Positions 25,301 to 32,296 of a stretch of 64,000 nucleotides of DNA are shown here, piece after piece. The position numbers and the translations under genes were made by a program. The notes under the pieces are model-generated. The model did not search any database. It saw only the letters and a program-made list of their open reading frames with translations, and was not told where the DNA came from. The stretch comes from Symbiodinium natans. Its lineage: Eukaryota; Sar; Dinophyceae; Suessiales; Symbiodiniaceae. The stretch spans positions 423,203-487,202 of the forward strand of contig CAJNDS010000458.1 of the NCBI GenBank assembly GCA_905221605.1, given 5' to 3'. Numbering within the stretch: position 1 is the first letter of the stretch; every line of letters starts with the position of its first letter.

Positions 25301-28300
25301 CTATAAGCCCGAAACCTAAACCCTTAACGCTAGCCGAAGCCATGTTAATCCGAAGCCCTAAACCCTAAACTCTGGACCCTAAACCCTAAACCCTAAACCC
25401 TAAACCCTAAACCCTGTTGGCTAAATTGAGGTCGGAGGTGGGTTCCCTTGCCATCGACGATGGCGGCTTCATGGGACCCGACTACTCCGAGGAGCTGAGC
25501 GCGTCACACGGCTGCCAGAGTTTAGGGTTTGTAGGGTTTAGGGTTTAGGGTTTGGGGTTTAGGGTTTAGGGTTTAAGGGTGGAACGCTGCTTGAGGTCTG
25601 GGGTTTCGTTTTTGTTTTGGGAGGGTTGAGGGTTTGGGGTTTGAGGTTTGGGGTTTAGGGTTAGCAGCGTTTGGAGTTTCAAAGTTTTAGGGTTTCAGGG
25701 TTTAGGTTTAGGTTTCAGGGCTTCAAGATTTCAAGGTGGCTTTCAGGGCTTATGGGGTTTTGGGGCTTTAGGGCGAAAATGGCTAAGGTTAATAAGGTTT
25801 CAGGCAGTGTTTGCGGGTTTAAACAGGTTTTAGGGTTTACGCGGTTTGCGGGGTTTACAGGCCTTAGGGTCTTAGTACTAGGGCGTCGAGGGGTTTAGGG
25901 TGTTAGAGTTGTAGGGTTGTTCAGTTTAGTGTTTTGGGTTTTAGGACATTTATTGTTTCAGGGTTTTAGGGTTTAGGGTCCAGGGTTTGGACGGTTTCGA
26001 AGAAGGGCTCATATTGCCTTGTATATCGGTGAGTGCCGTAAACCCTAACACCAGAACCTGAACTCCGTTCCCCCTTAAATGATAACCTTAATTGGGCGAA
26101 ATTATCCCCAATAGCCTTAATTAGGGGGGGAACCTAGGCCGGGGCAGTATAGAGGGGGGGTAGTAGGGGAACCCATGAACCCCAAAACCCTAACCCCCAA
26201 GCTGGGAGGCTCTGGAAGTTTTAGGGTCTGGAGTGTCTACTTTCAAGGGGGATTTGGAAGGTGATTGAGGGTTTTTGGGCGAAAACGGGGGCTTGGGTCT
26301 AGCCCTAAACCCTAAACCCTAAACCCTAAACCCTAAACCCTAAACCCTAAACCCTAAACCCTAAACCCTAACCCTCAGCCCCCATAAAACCTTATAAGCC
26401 CTGAACCGCAGGTTTGCAGCTTAGGGCCTTAACCTCTCATGCCTGCTGTATCTCTTGCTCGAAAGATTTCAAGCACATCGATACCCTGAAGGGGGTTTAG
26501 GGTCTAGGGTCTAGGGTTAGGGTTTAGGGTTTAGGGTTTAGGGTTTAGGGTTTAGGGTTTAGGGTTTAGGGTTTAGGGTTTAGGGTTTAGGGTTAGGGTT
26601 TCGGGGAGGCCCTTAGAGTCTTGTGTGTCGGGCTCGCACGAACGCCTACAGGTTCTACACCTCCAACCCTCTCAACCTCGAAGCCCACAGCCCCCAACCC
26701 TAAACCTTTAGCCGGGTGTCTTCCACGGAGGAAGATTGACACAGCCATCAAGGACATTTCCGATGACTGACACTTGGGTTTGTTTGGCGCCTGAGCCCTT
26801 CTGTTACACTCGCAGCCCCGACCCACCAAAACCCTAAAGACGGGTTTAGGGTTTAGGGTGTGGGGTGTAGGGTGTAGGGTTTAGGGTGTGGCAAGTAGTA
26901 GAAGGAGTACCTTTTTTGCTCTTCTTCATACTTGGGATTGCAACCCCCATGAAACCCAAAACTGGAGCCGCCTTTTCAGGTTACAACCCAGAGCCTAGGA
27001 GGATCCAAAAAGTAGATCCCCTTCATTTAATTAGGGTTCCTGAAAATGACCCAATGAAATTCAAAATGGTTTTCAATGCAATTGGCCGGGCTGAGCTTCC
27101 TGGATTCTACGGGCTCTGGCTCTTTAATTAAGATGTGCTACGTAAGCGCTTAACCCTAAGCGCAGACCCTTGACAAAAATTAGCATCCTGAAGCAAAACT
27201 TGTGACAATAGCGGGTTACCCCAACAAACTGAGTTCGCAGAATAAGTGTTCACGACTTAAGGGTTTACGGTATAGGGTTGAGGGTTCAGTGCCCAGAGGG
27301 TCCGTTTGTAGTACTATTATGGATTTAGGTACCCCAAAACCCGATTTAGTATGATTTTTGGTACTTAATTCCATAACAGTAATACAAATGGACCCTCTGG
27401 GGTGTGATGGCGAAACCCAACTCAGCACCCACGAGTTCTGAGGCTACCTCAATGCCCTGAACATCTTGATGACCAACAGGGCCTGCCTGGACCGCAGCGG
27501 TGTAGGGTTTAGGGTTTAGGGTCTAGGGTTTAGGGTTTAGGGCTTATGGTTTAGGGTTTAGGGTGTTAGGTCTTATTAGGGCAGTCTCTGATCTACCGCT
27601 TAGGGTAAGGACCTAAAGGGCTTACTCAAAGAGGCTTAGAAGGGATTGAGGGGCCCTTGGACAAGAAAACTGATCTAGAAACCACCGCTCAGCTTTCTTC
27701 AGGCACAGGCCCTCAGAGCAAAGTGTCCCAGATTACCGCCGCACGACAATCCAGAAACCCGAATTGCCCATACCCCTCAGCCCGAAACCCGTGATGCCCA
27801 AAACGCTGTAGGCACACATGCACTTAAACCTCCTTGTTACACCGCAAACTCCTCGAATCCCTGTTCGCAGCTCAGCAAAAAGCCCAGAAACCCAAGCCCC
27901 AAGCCCCGGGTACTGTAAACCCCCTCCCACCCCTACCCCCGCAATGCTTGAATATTTCCGGTATGGTAGCACCTGGTAGCAGAATGATGATACGACCTAG
28001 TGGCGTGGGGGGAAGGAAATTTAAAGTCTAGCACCAAAACCTTTGACAGCGCGTGCCCCTAAATCCCCTCAGCTTCTCATCTGGAAAGAGAGAACTTCAA
28101 TCGAACAGCCCCAACACGCTCGGCTTCCTACACCCTTATTGGCCCTGTAGGCCTTACAGGCCCCATGTTGGCCCTAAACCCTAAACCCTTAATCCTACAC
28201 CCTAAACCCTAAACCCTAAACCTTAAACAACCCGCGTGAGGATCGAGTGGCCGACGAGCTGACGGAGAAAGAGACGATGACCGGCGACCGATTGCGGGAG

Positions 28301-28519
28301 CGGCTTCTTGTGGGTTTAGTGAGTCAGGGTTTAGGGTCTAGGGTTTAGGTTTACGGTTTAGGGTTTAGGGTTGAGGGTTTAGGGTTTAGGGCTTAGGGCT
28401 AGGGAGTCTCGGCGGCCCCCCCCCCCCCCCCTAAAACCCATGAAGCCCCCCCAGTTGAATCATCCCGAGAAAGCCAGGAGATCATCGCCGAATACGTGGA
28501 AATCCCCACCAAGCCTGGG
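406..28519 (+). CDS. ftsH: FtsH-type ATP-dependent zinc metalloprotease (AAA+), 5' partial, at least 34 exons
   Basis: A membrane-anchored AAA+ unfoldase fused to an M41 zinc peptidase, which in eukaryotes degrades damaged membrane proteins in plastids or mitochondria. Consecutive exons 406 to 28297 were joined by eye at GC-AG (18), GA-AG (8) and GT-AG (7) junctions. They give 1632 nt, exactly 544 codons without a frame break, over about 28 kb. The order matches bacterial FtsH: N-terminal domain, transmembrane helix, Walker A GPPGTGKT, Walker [24 protein letters not shown], and the C-terminal helices. The start and any targeting peptide are outside the window, so the organelle cannot be told. 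The last seen exon begins at 28478 and its end is uncertain. One intron (21621-25430) contains a complete ankyrin gene. A few residues may be missing between 19155 and 20643, perhaps a microexon. Family assignment is very secure; individual junctions are inferred. Confidence 0.93.
502..1259 (+). other. FtsH intron with palindromic elements and telomere arrays
   Basis: GC-AG intron. It contains a palindromic element at about 536-640 whose right arm (TAAGGGACCATGTAACTACC-like) recurs at 25005 and 47140. A second element at about 1080-1175 ends with the TATTTTCGAAAACCCCC arm found again near 19555, 42370, 48100 and 55915. A CCCTAAA array occupies 1191-1252. Confidence 0.6.
3234..3321 (+). repeat. 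Poly-G tract, 88 consecutive G
   Basis: An unbroken run of 88 G in FtsH intron 2381-4270. All three + frames through it would encode polyglycine, which I do not regard as a gene. Length in a homopolymer is subject to sequencing error. Confidence 0.9.
3970..4009. repeat. (CA)n microsatellite
   Basis: About 20 CA units in FtsH intron 2381-4270, next to C-run/A-run and C-rich tracts (3853-3879, 4147-4169). Confidence 0.95.
4671..10928 (+). CDS. ftsH: FtsH exons, block 2: AAA+ ATPase module
   Basis: Exons 4671-4722, 5001-5076, 5494-5567, 6416-6450, 6967-7047, 7731-7764, 8998-9051, 9716-9761, 10308-10343, 10627-10685, 10887-10928. They read [16 protein letters not shown], then Walker A ([17 protein letters not shown]), the pore and substrate loop region ([20 protein letters not shown]), Walker B (CIVFIDEID), [28 protein letters not shown], and the second region of homology [15 protein letters not shown]. 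All ATPase residues are present. Direct repeats at junctions include GATCA (4344/4671), GAGGC (4723/5001), AGGC (5568/6416) and the 9-bp GGCCAAGGA (7048/7731). The last exon ends in [14 protein letters not shown]. Confidence 0.93.
4723..5000 (+). other. Model telomere-type intron, GC-AG, GAGGC direct repeat
   Basis: A compact 278-nt example of the intron type that dominates this window. The exon side reads GAC GAG, then GCTAGGG at the donor. A TTTAGGG array follows (4723-4790), then unrelated middle sequence. A CCCTAAA array (4905-4992) leads to the CCCGGAG acceptor. The pentamer GAGGC is present at both junctions. The two arrays are inverted relative to each other and could pair in the transcript, bringing the splice sites together. 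Confidence 0.8.
5138..5188 (+). pseudogene. Second copy of the FtsH exon 3' part inside the following intron
   Basis: These 51 nt repeat the 3' part of exon 5001-5076 (copy at 5028-5077) with a handful of substitutions. They encode [17 protein letters not shown] against [16 protein letters not shown]. The copy lies in intron 5077-5493 and lacks the first part of the exon. It could be a decaying tandem duplication or a cryptic alternative exon. The surrounding splice sites favour skipping it, because the frame is correct when 5076 joins 5494. Confidence 0.7.
5807..5913. repeat. CCCTAAA array
   Basis: About 15 uninterrupted CCCTAAA heptamers inside FtsH intron 5568-6415. Confidence 0.95.
6867..6960. 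repeat. CCCTAAA array at the 3' end of an FtsH intron
   Basis: About 13 perfect heptamers ending seven bases before the 3' splice site at 6966. Confidence 0.95.
7131..7170. repeat. Half copy of hairpin element family H1
   Basis: It contains TTGGGATGTTCCCCCTT and CTAACAGTCCTTAGT, the left arm of the palindromic family seen complete at 21868, 23933, 29456, 32161 and 56406. The right arm is not present. Confidence 0.6.
7271..7290 (+). repeat. Copy of the exon-intron junction at 7041-7060 within the intron
   Basis: This 20-nt stretch matches the exon end and donor at 7041-7060 (CAAGGAGAGGCT core) at 18 of 20 positions. It suggests that the intron grew by an internal duplication or by a second insertion carrying flanking sequence. 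Confidence 0.55.
7315..7635. repeat. Inverted pair of telomere arrays
   Basis: CCCTAAA units fill 7315-7434 and TTTAGGG units fill 7541-7635. They face each other across about 105 bp, so the transcript could form a long hairpin within intron 7048-7730. Confidence 0.9.
7799..7904. repeat. Palindromic element, family H5
   Basis: The arms GGTGGTTGTCAAAATTATG and its complement at 7880-7904 form a near-perfect inverted repeat of about 25 bp around an AT-rich centre. It lies 35 bp into FtsH intron 7765-8997. No second copy of this family was found in the window. Confidence 0.75.
8193..8299. repeat. TTTAGGG array
   Basis: About 15 perfect units in FtsH intron 7765-8997. That intron also ends with CCCTAAA units (8830-8985). 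Confidence 0.95.
9800..9908. repeat. Palindromic element in FtsH intron 9762-10307
   Basis: The arms CCCAAAAGGTCCTAAGTACC and the imperfect complement GGTACTCAGGACCCTTTGGG flank a centre with its own smaller inverted repeat (CCATAATAG / CTATTATGG). The architecture is like the other elements of about 100 bp, with a different arm sequence. Confidence 0.7.
11827..14898 (+). CDS. ftsH: FtsH exons, block 3: AAA lid and linker to protease
   Basis: Exons 11827-11843 (17 nt, the shortest), 12181-12230, 13113-13161, 13998-14019 and 14860-14898. They encode [46 protein letters not shown] and [13 protein letters not shown], which match the alpha-helical lid of FtsH in order and spacing. The intron 12231-13112 has a 7-bp direct repeat AGGCTTC at its ends and 14020-14859 has AGGCC. 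For the 13162 donor, a GT-AG choice gives the exact family spacing NESAILAARRNKK. Other AG sites nearby would add two residues. Confidence 0.88.
12627..12737. repeat. Palindromic element, family H2
   Basis: The arms are ACCCAGAGGGTCCATTTGTA and GACCCTCTGGGTT, with inner arms around TGGAATA and TTCCATAAT. Two more copies lie at 23784-23899 and 27292-27401. This one is inside FtsH intron 12231-13112. Confidence 0.8.
13352..13530. repeat. Family H6 palindrome with telomere array in its centre
   Basis: The left arm GGTAGTTCCATGGTCCCTTA and right arm CAGGGACCATGTCACCGGCC are arms of family H6. Between them lies a CCCTAAA array (13393-13446). Copies of the family at 24885-25010 and 46993-47160 lack such an array. 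Confidence 0.6.
13818..13925. repeat. Palindromic element, family H8
   Basis: The arms CTTACTTCTCCAA and TTGGAGAAGTAAG are perfect complements. The interior TAGGAATAA...AAGCTTAACC recurs at 9143-9172 in another FtsH intron, so at least two related copies exist in this gene. Confidence 0.65.
14681..14757. repeat. (TA)n and (GT)n microsatellites
   Basis: Two TA runs (14681-14698 and 14726-14741) followed by GT units up to 14757, in FtsH intron 14020-14859. Confidence 0.9.
15809..15955. repeat. CCCTAAA array
   Basis: About 20 units near the 3' end of FtsH intron 14899-16013, which opens with TTTAGGG units at 14972-15060. Confidence 0.95.
16014..28519 (+). CDS. ftsH: FtsH exons, block 4: M41 zinc peptidase domain and C-terminus
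   Basis: Exons 16014-16070, 16595-16638, 17434-17479, 17732-17764, 18244-18298, 19133-19155, 20643-20675, 21580-21620, 25431-25502, 26731-26768, 27443-27489, 28241-28297 and 28478 onward. Exon 16595 carries [11 protein letters not shown] with the zinc-binding HEAGH. Then come [117 protein letters not shown] and [14 protein letters not shown]. The junction repeat CCAGGCCA (17480/17732) is 8 bp, and AGGTG flanks 20676-21579. The frame is open through 28519, but the last donor or stop is not settled. Confidence 0.9.
19454..19562. repeat. Palindromic element, family H4
   Basis: The left arm GGGGGTCTCCGAAATTATGG and right arm CCGTATTTTCGTAAACCCCC surround the inner TACTATTTGGGGTCTATATT. Related copies lie at 42279-42379 and 55812-55924, a variant at 37050-37128, and right halves at 48052-48107 and about 1080-1175. 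Confidence 0.75.
20286..20390. repeat. A-rich/T-rich (TA)n region
   Basis: GAAAGAAAGA repeats pass into several TATATA runs in FtsH intron 19156-20642. No gene was recognised. Confidence 0.85.
21868..22086. repeat. Composite hairpin block H1+H3, upstream of the ankyrin gene
   Basis: H1 (21868-21968) has arms TTGGGATGTTCCCCCTTATA and the complement TATAAGGGGGAACATCCCAA apart from a base or two. H3 (about 21974-22086) has arms GGTAGCC and GGCTACC with an inner GGGTTCAAGG. The two are separated by only a few bases (AATTCCCT). The same ordered pair recurs at 23933-24154, so the composite itself was duplicated. Confidence 0.8.
22355..23564 (+). CDS. Ubiquitin-like/ankyrin-repeat protein, 3 exons, nested in an FtsH intron
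   Basis: Exons 22355-22500, 22647-22731 and 22821-23564 give 324 codons plus TGA. Residues 1-75 form a ubiquitin-like fold ([33 protein letters not shown]). From about residue 85 there are about seven ankyrin repeats with the usual GKTALMFAC[16 protein letters not shown] pattern. One is enlarged by a GWGAD insert. Function is unknown; ankyrin arrays bind partner proteins. The start is the first ATG of the ubiquitin-like segment. Intron 1 is GT-AG with an 8-bp direct repeat GTTGGAAG. Intron 2 is GA-AG with GAGCTC. For intron 2 an acceptor at 22805 also keeps frame and adds SLGTK. The stop codon is followed at once by a CCCTAAA array (23569-23666). The gene is flanked by duplicated hairpin blocks. 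Confidence 0.88.
22501..22646 (+). mobile_element. Introner in the ankyrin gene (GT-AG, 146 nt)
   Basis: It starts GTTGGAAG and is followed by a second GTTGGAAG at 22647, an 8-bp direct repeat like a target-site duplication. The inner ends GGGCCCCCCCTAGTTATA and TGATAAGGGGGGCCCCCT are inverted repeats. Removal gives [11 protein letters not shown] in frame. Confidence 0.85.
22732..22820 (+). mobile_element. Second introner in the ankyrin gene (GA-AG)
   Basis: The arms CCAAAACCCCTTCTAATTAA (22737 on) and TTGATTAAGGGGTTTTGG (up to 22803) are inverted repeats. A GAGCTC direct repeat lies at 22732 and 22821. The acceptor may be 22820 or 22805; both keep the frame. Confidence 0.75.
23569..23666. 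repeat. CCCTAAA array directly behind the ankyrin stop codon
   Basis: The array starts within about ten bases of the TGA and contains ATAGACCCTAAA variants. Any 3' UTR therefore begins in telomere-like sequence. Confidence 0.9.
23784..23899. repeat. Palindromic element, family H2
   Basis: The outer arms TAACCCAGAGGGTCCATTTG and CAAATGGACCCTCTGGGTAA are near perfect. The inner arms are GGTACCCAAAACC and GGTTTTTGGGTACC. Same family as 12627-12737 and 27292-27401. Confidence 0.85.
23933..24154. repeat. Composite hairpin block H1+H3, downstream of the ankyrin gene
   Basis: H1 (23933-24033) and H3 (24039-24154) occur in the same order and with the same short spacer as at 21868-22086. The two blocks are thus direct repeats about 1.9 kb apart, enclosing the ankyrin gene. 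Confidence 0.8.
24350..24652. repeat. Inverted pair of telomere arrays
   Basis: CCCTAAA units fill 24350-24486 and TTTAGGG units fill 24588-24652, separated by about 100 bp of unique DNA, still inside FtsH intron 21621-25430. Confidence 0.9.
24885..25010. repeat. Palindromic element, family H6
   Basis: The left arm GTTGCATGGGTCCTTTAAGA and right arm TTAAGGGACCATGCAACTAC are inverted. Related to 536-640, 13352-13530 and 46993-47160. Confidence 0.65.
26304..26600. repeat. Inverted pair of telomere arrays
   Basis: CCCTAAA units (26304-26371) and TTTAGGG units (26500-26600) face each other inside FtsH intron 25503-26730. Confidence 0.9.
26886..27131 (+). other. Low-repeat open segment of unknown nature in an FtsH intron
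   Basis: An 81-codon open frame whose sequence is free of telomere units and AT-richer than its surroundings. It would encode [19 protein letters not shown] and [19 protein letters not shown] recognise no family. It lies in intron 26769-27442. It may be an inserted gene fragment; I do not claim that it is expressed. Confidence 0.2.
27292..27401. repeat. Palindromic element, family H2
   Basis: The arms CCCAGAGGGTCCGTTTGTAG and ACAAATGGACCCTCTGGG flank the inner arms GGTACCCCAAAACC and ATTTTTGGTACT. It lies 41 bp before the FtsH exon at 27443. Confidence 0.85.
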
Positions 28520-29455
28520 TCCCCAGTTTGTTGTTTGTCTTTTTTTGTTTGGTTGGGTTTAGGTTTTAGGTTCTAGGGTTGAAGGTTGAGGGTTCAGGGT
28601 TTAGGGGTTTAGGGTTTAGGGTTTAGGGTTTAGGGTTTAGGGTTTAGGGTTTAGGGTTTGGCATTTCGGGTTTCGGATTTGGGTTTAGATTTGTTTGTGT
28701 GTTTCGCTGGGCTTTTCTCGAGGGGAAGGGTCTACCGGGCTTATGTGGTTTGCAGGGCTAGTGGCTTCTTCTATAGGGTTCTTAAGGGAGGGGGCTTCAT
28801 GGGGGTAAGTACCTACGGAACCTTAGGCAAGCTTTGGGAGCCTTAGGGAATCGTGGGGGGTAGTAGGGAACCTTGGGTTGCAGTAATTCCATGTCACCCT
28901 TGACCCCTCCCTTAACAACCCGAAAAGATTTTGGAGCTTTGCTTTGGTGGTTTGTCCTATTTCCTGCCATGCTGCTTCCTTTGGCACATGGCTGCAGTAC
29001 GGGCGTAAAATTTGGTGCTCTATACAAGGGTTTTACTATCCCACCCCAAGCATGGTTCCTTGCTGGCATGTTCTGAAAGGTCTTCCTACTTTTCTTCCTG
29101 TCATAGGCAGGGTCCAGGTACTACCAGTGCCAGATACAAGGAATCCCCGCTGATCTGGCTCCGCTAGACGTCTTTCAACAGCAAACCACGACCAAATACA
29201 CCTGCAAACCCTTGCAAACCCTACAAACAAACCTCTACTACAAACCCTGTCAACCCTCATAAGCACTGAAAGCCCTCGAAACCCGAAACCCGAAACCCTG
29301 AACCAGAAACCCCTAAACCCAAAAGGCTTGCGGCGGTGTGAGGCACGGAGCGCCCGCGGAATGCGTTGCACACGCGGGGGCGTCGATCAGACGCAGATGG
29401 GAGTCCCAGGTTTACACTGGCCTAGGTTCGAGTAAAACAAGTGAAGAAGTCTGTC

Positions 29456-29551
29456 TTGGCATGTTCCCCCTTATACTACCAGTCCTTAATAGGGATTATA
29501 ATCGTACTATAGTCCCTATTAAGGGCTGTTAGTATAAGGGGAACAGCCCAA
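29456..29551. repeat. Palindromic element, family H1
   Basis: The arms CATGTTCCCCCTTATACTAC and CTGTTAGTATAAGGGGAACA surround TAGGGATTATA...TATAGTCCCTA, a nearly perfect hairpin of about 96 bp. Confidence 0.85.
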
Positions 29552-32160
29552 AGTCTATCAGTACAGGAAACACATGGATTTAGCAGCACATGTGTGTCTG
29601 TGCTCACACATGAGCATACATCCACCTTAGCAGCTCCGCATCGATTACGTGTGTGTTTGTGTGTGTGCCTTTTTGACTGGGGAGGGCTTGTAGCCAAGCA
29701 GTTAAGGAGTTCAGGGTTGATAGGGTTAAGGGTTGATAGAGTTTATAGGATTTATAGGGTATACAGGGTTGTATGGTTTATAGGGTTTAGAGTTTACATA
29801 TGTATTATATATTTGTTTATTTATTTGTTATTTATATGATTCGGGTATACAGGGTGTATAGGGTTCATGGGTTTTATAGGGTTTAATGGGTCTGTAGTTT
29901 TTCTTCAGTCTGGGTTTATAGGGTCTATAGGGTCCTATAGGGTTTCATAAGGTTAAGGGCTTAGGCTCGGACGTCCTTGGAACGCCTGAGTCTCTGATGC
30001 CTCGCAGAGTGTGCATTCCCCATGAGGCCATGGCAGTGAAAACTCTGATGTTTTAAGCCAAGGAAGCTCCTCATCGGAGTACCGGAAGACCCTGTGCATA
30101 GCGGATGTCTCTGAATGGAGTCTTTCCCGGAGCCCCCGCGACCCAGAAATCAGGTCGCAGGGGGCCCCCCGGGTTCCAGCCATCGATTTCGCATACAGAT
30201 CCTTTTAATCAGAAAGGAGCGCGAGCTCATGTCCAGAAGGGAGAACTTGACAACCAGCCAATCCTGGAACTAAAATGCCCTAGTTTCCCCAATTTCCCTA
30301 AACCCTAAACTACCCTAAACCCCAACCCTAAACCCTAAACCCTAAACCCTAAACCGGGGACCAGATTTGTTTAGAGAAGTAACCATGTGATTCCTCCCCC
30401 CTGAAGTCCTTAAAAGCAACCAAGGTCACCACGGGCTCAGGGATGCTAAGTCCTTCTAGGTAGGGTTTAGGGTTTAGGGTTTCGGGTTTAGGGTTTAGGG
30501 TTTAGGGTTTAGGGTTCATGTTTCAGGGTTTAGGGTTGAGGGTTTAGGGTTGAGGGTTTAGGGTTGAGGGTTCATTGTTCAGGGTTCAGGGTTGAGGGTT
30601 TAGGGTTTAGGGTTTATGTGCGTTCACGACTGCACTGCATTGACTGCAAGTTGTTTAGGGCTCAAAGGTTTTGCATGTCTTAAGGCCATTTGAAGGCTGT
30701 TGGAGGGATTATTGGGGTTTAGTTGGCCTTAAAGGTTTTAGTTTTCATCAAGGTTTTAAGAGGGCACGCGCTTTCTAAACATGGATGCTGCAGAGTTCGA
30801 GGATTAGCCCTTCACAACTCCTACGCCCGAAAAAAGTGCCAAAAAGCAAGCGGCTTCAAGCATTGTCCAAACTGCAAATCCTGCCCACACCCGAAACCCT
30901 GAAGAACGCTTCGGACGAATGTTACTGACCTTGGAAGCATGAGCTTGTGCCCAAACGCCCATCAAGTATCACGGAGTTTGAGTATTTAAATTCAGAAGTT
31001 TTCGGCAGAGGGCCCGCCCAGTGACGCGCGACGCCGCGACTGAGGGTTCAGCGTTTGTATAGGGTTGGGTGGAACTTTCTAGGTTGGACCTTACCCCACC
31101 AGAAACCCTAAACCCTAAACCCACCTTGCAAAAGCACGGCCCCTGAGCCACAAACGGGGAAAACCTCAGCACCCGGCGCAATGTCAATTTCCTGGTGTGA
31201 GTAAGCCATCCTCTACACCCCAGCATAGCCCAGCAAAAGCAAGTAAACAAGTGTTGTGTATATATATATATATATACATATGTACAGTACATGTACAGGT
31301 TTTTCAATAGAAGTTCGGACATACAAGTACAAATATCTGTAGAAGTTTATATTTGACTGCAAAATCTAGCTACATATTCATACACACATATGTTTTTGGA
31401 GATGGACAGATCGCTATGCATAGGTTTATTTTGATGGTGGAGGCGCGGAGGGGAAGCGTTGCAATATTATGGGGTTTAGGATTTACGGTTTAGGGGTTTG
31501 GGGTATGGGGGGTATGTCGAAAGGATCCCCATGTTTGGCCAGTCGGTTCCCGATATGGTCCCTGATAAGGGGGGATGTAGGGCACTTACTTGACTCTCAG
31601 GCTCTTGTGTTTGATGCCTTTGCATTTTCCGCCTTTCGGGTTCTCTTTTTTTTCGGGTTATGGGTTGCTGTTGATGCTTTAATACTTGCCAGATCCTAGA
31701 GCCTAAAGCCTACAGTCTAAACATTTACCAAACCCCAAGAATTTCGAGACTGGGTCACCTGGGTCGGCCCGGCAGCCTTGCGAGAGCGTCAGGCATGCAG
31801 TACCATTTTTCTCGACCCCTTTGAGGAGGTCATTTCTGCGTCGAGAAAAAAAGTCATACGTTGAAAGCCACCAGCTGAAACCCAAACCTTCCGCCCTCAA
31901 ACCACAAAGAAGAAATCCTAAGCCCCAAAAGCTTGCACATCAAGCCGAAGGGCAAGTCATGAGAGCTCCAAACCGCCTATAAAGGGTCTTGGACCGGACT
32001 CTCCCCCTAGAAACCCCAACCCCCTAAACCCTAAACCCTAAACCCTAAACCCTAAACCCTAAACCCTAAACCCTAAACCCTAAACCCCCCACATCCCTGC
32101 CAGATTGAAAGAGGCCGGTGATCCGGTCTCCGCATGTTCAGCATCGGATGGTGGGGTTGG

Positions 32161-32296
32161 TTGGGATGTTCCCCCTTATAGTAGCAGTCCTTAGTAGGAG
32201 GGTTTAGGGTTTAGGGTTTAGGGTTTAGGGTTTAGGGTTTAGGGTTTAGGGTTTGTAGGGGTTATAACAGTGGTTTGTATAAGAGGAACATCCCAA
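32161..32296. repeat. Family H1 hairpin split by a TTTAGGG array
   Basis: The left arm TTGGGATGTTCCCCCTTATA starts at 32161 and the right arm AAGAGGAACATCCCAA ends at 32296. The centre, TAGGGATTATA in other copies, is replaced by about seven TTTAGGG units (32201-32253). Confidence 0.8.

Larger units (their letters stand above)
21621..25430 (+). other. 3.8-kb FtsH intron hosting a complete nested gene
   Basis: A GC-AG intron that joins GGC AT to G TCG GAG and so restores [13 protein letters not shown]. It contains two composite hairpin blocks (21868-22086, 23933-24154), one H2 element (23784-23899), one H6 element (24885-25010), an inverted pair of telomere arrays (24350-24486 and 24588-24652) and the entire ankyrin gene 22355-23564. 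Confidence 0.85.

Noticed and set aside
29953-30183. Minus-strand 76-codon frame with a protein-like composition
   Set aside because: It reads plausibly, but no family, splice context or neighbouring exon supports it.
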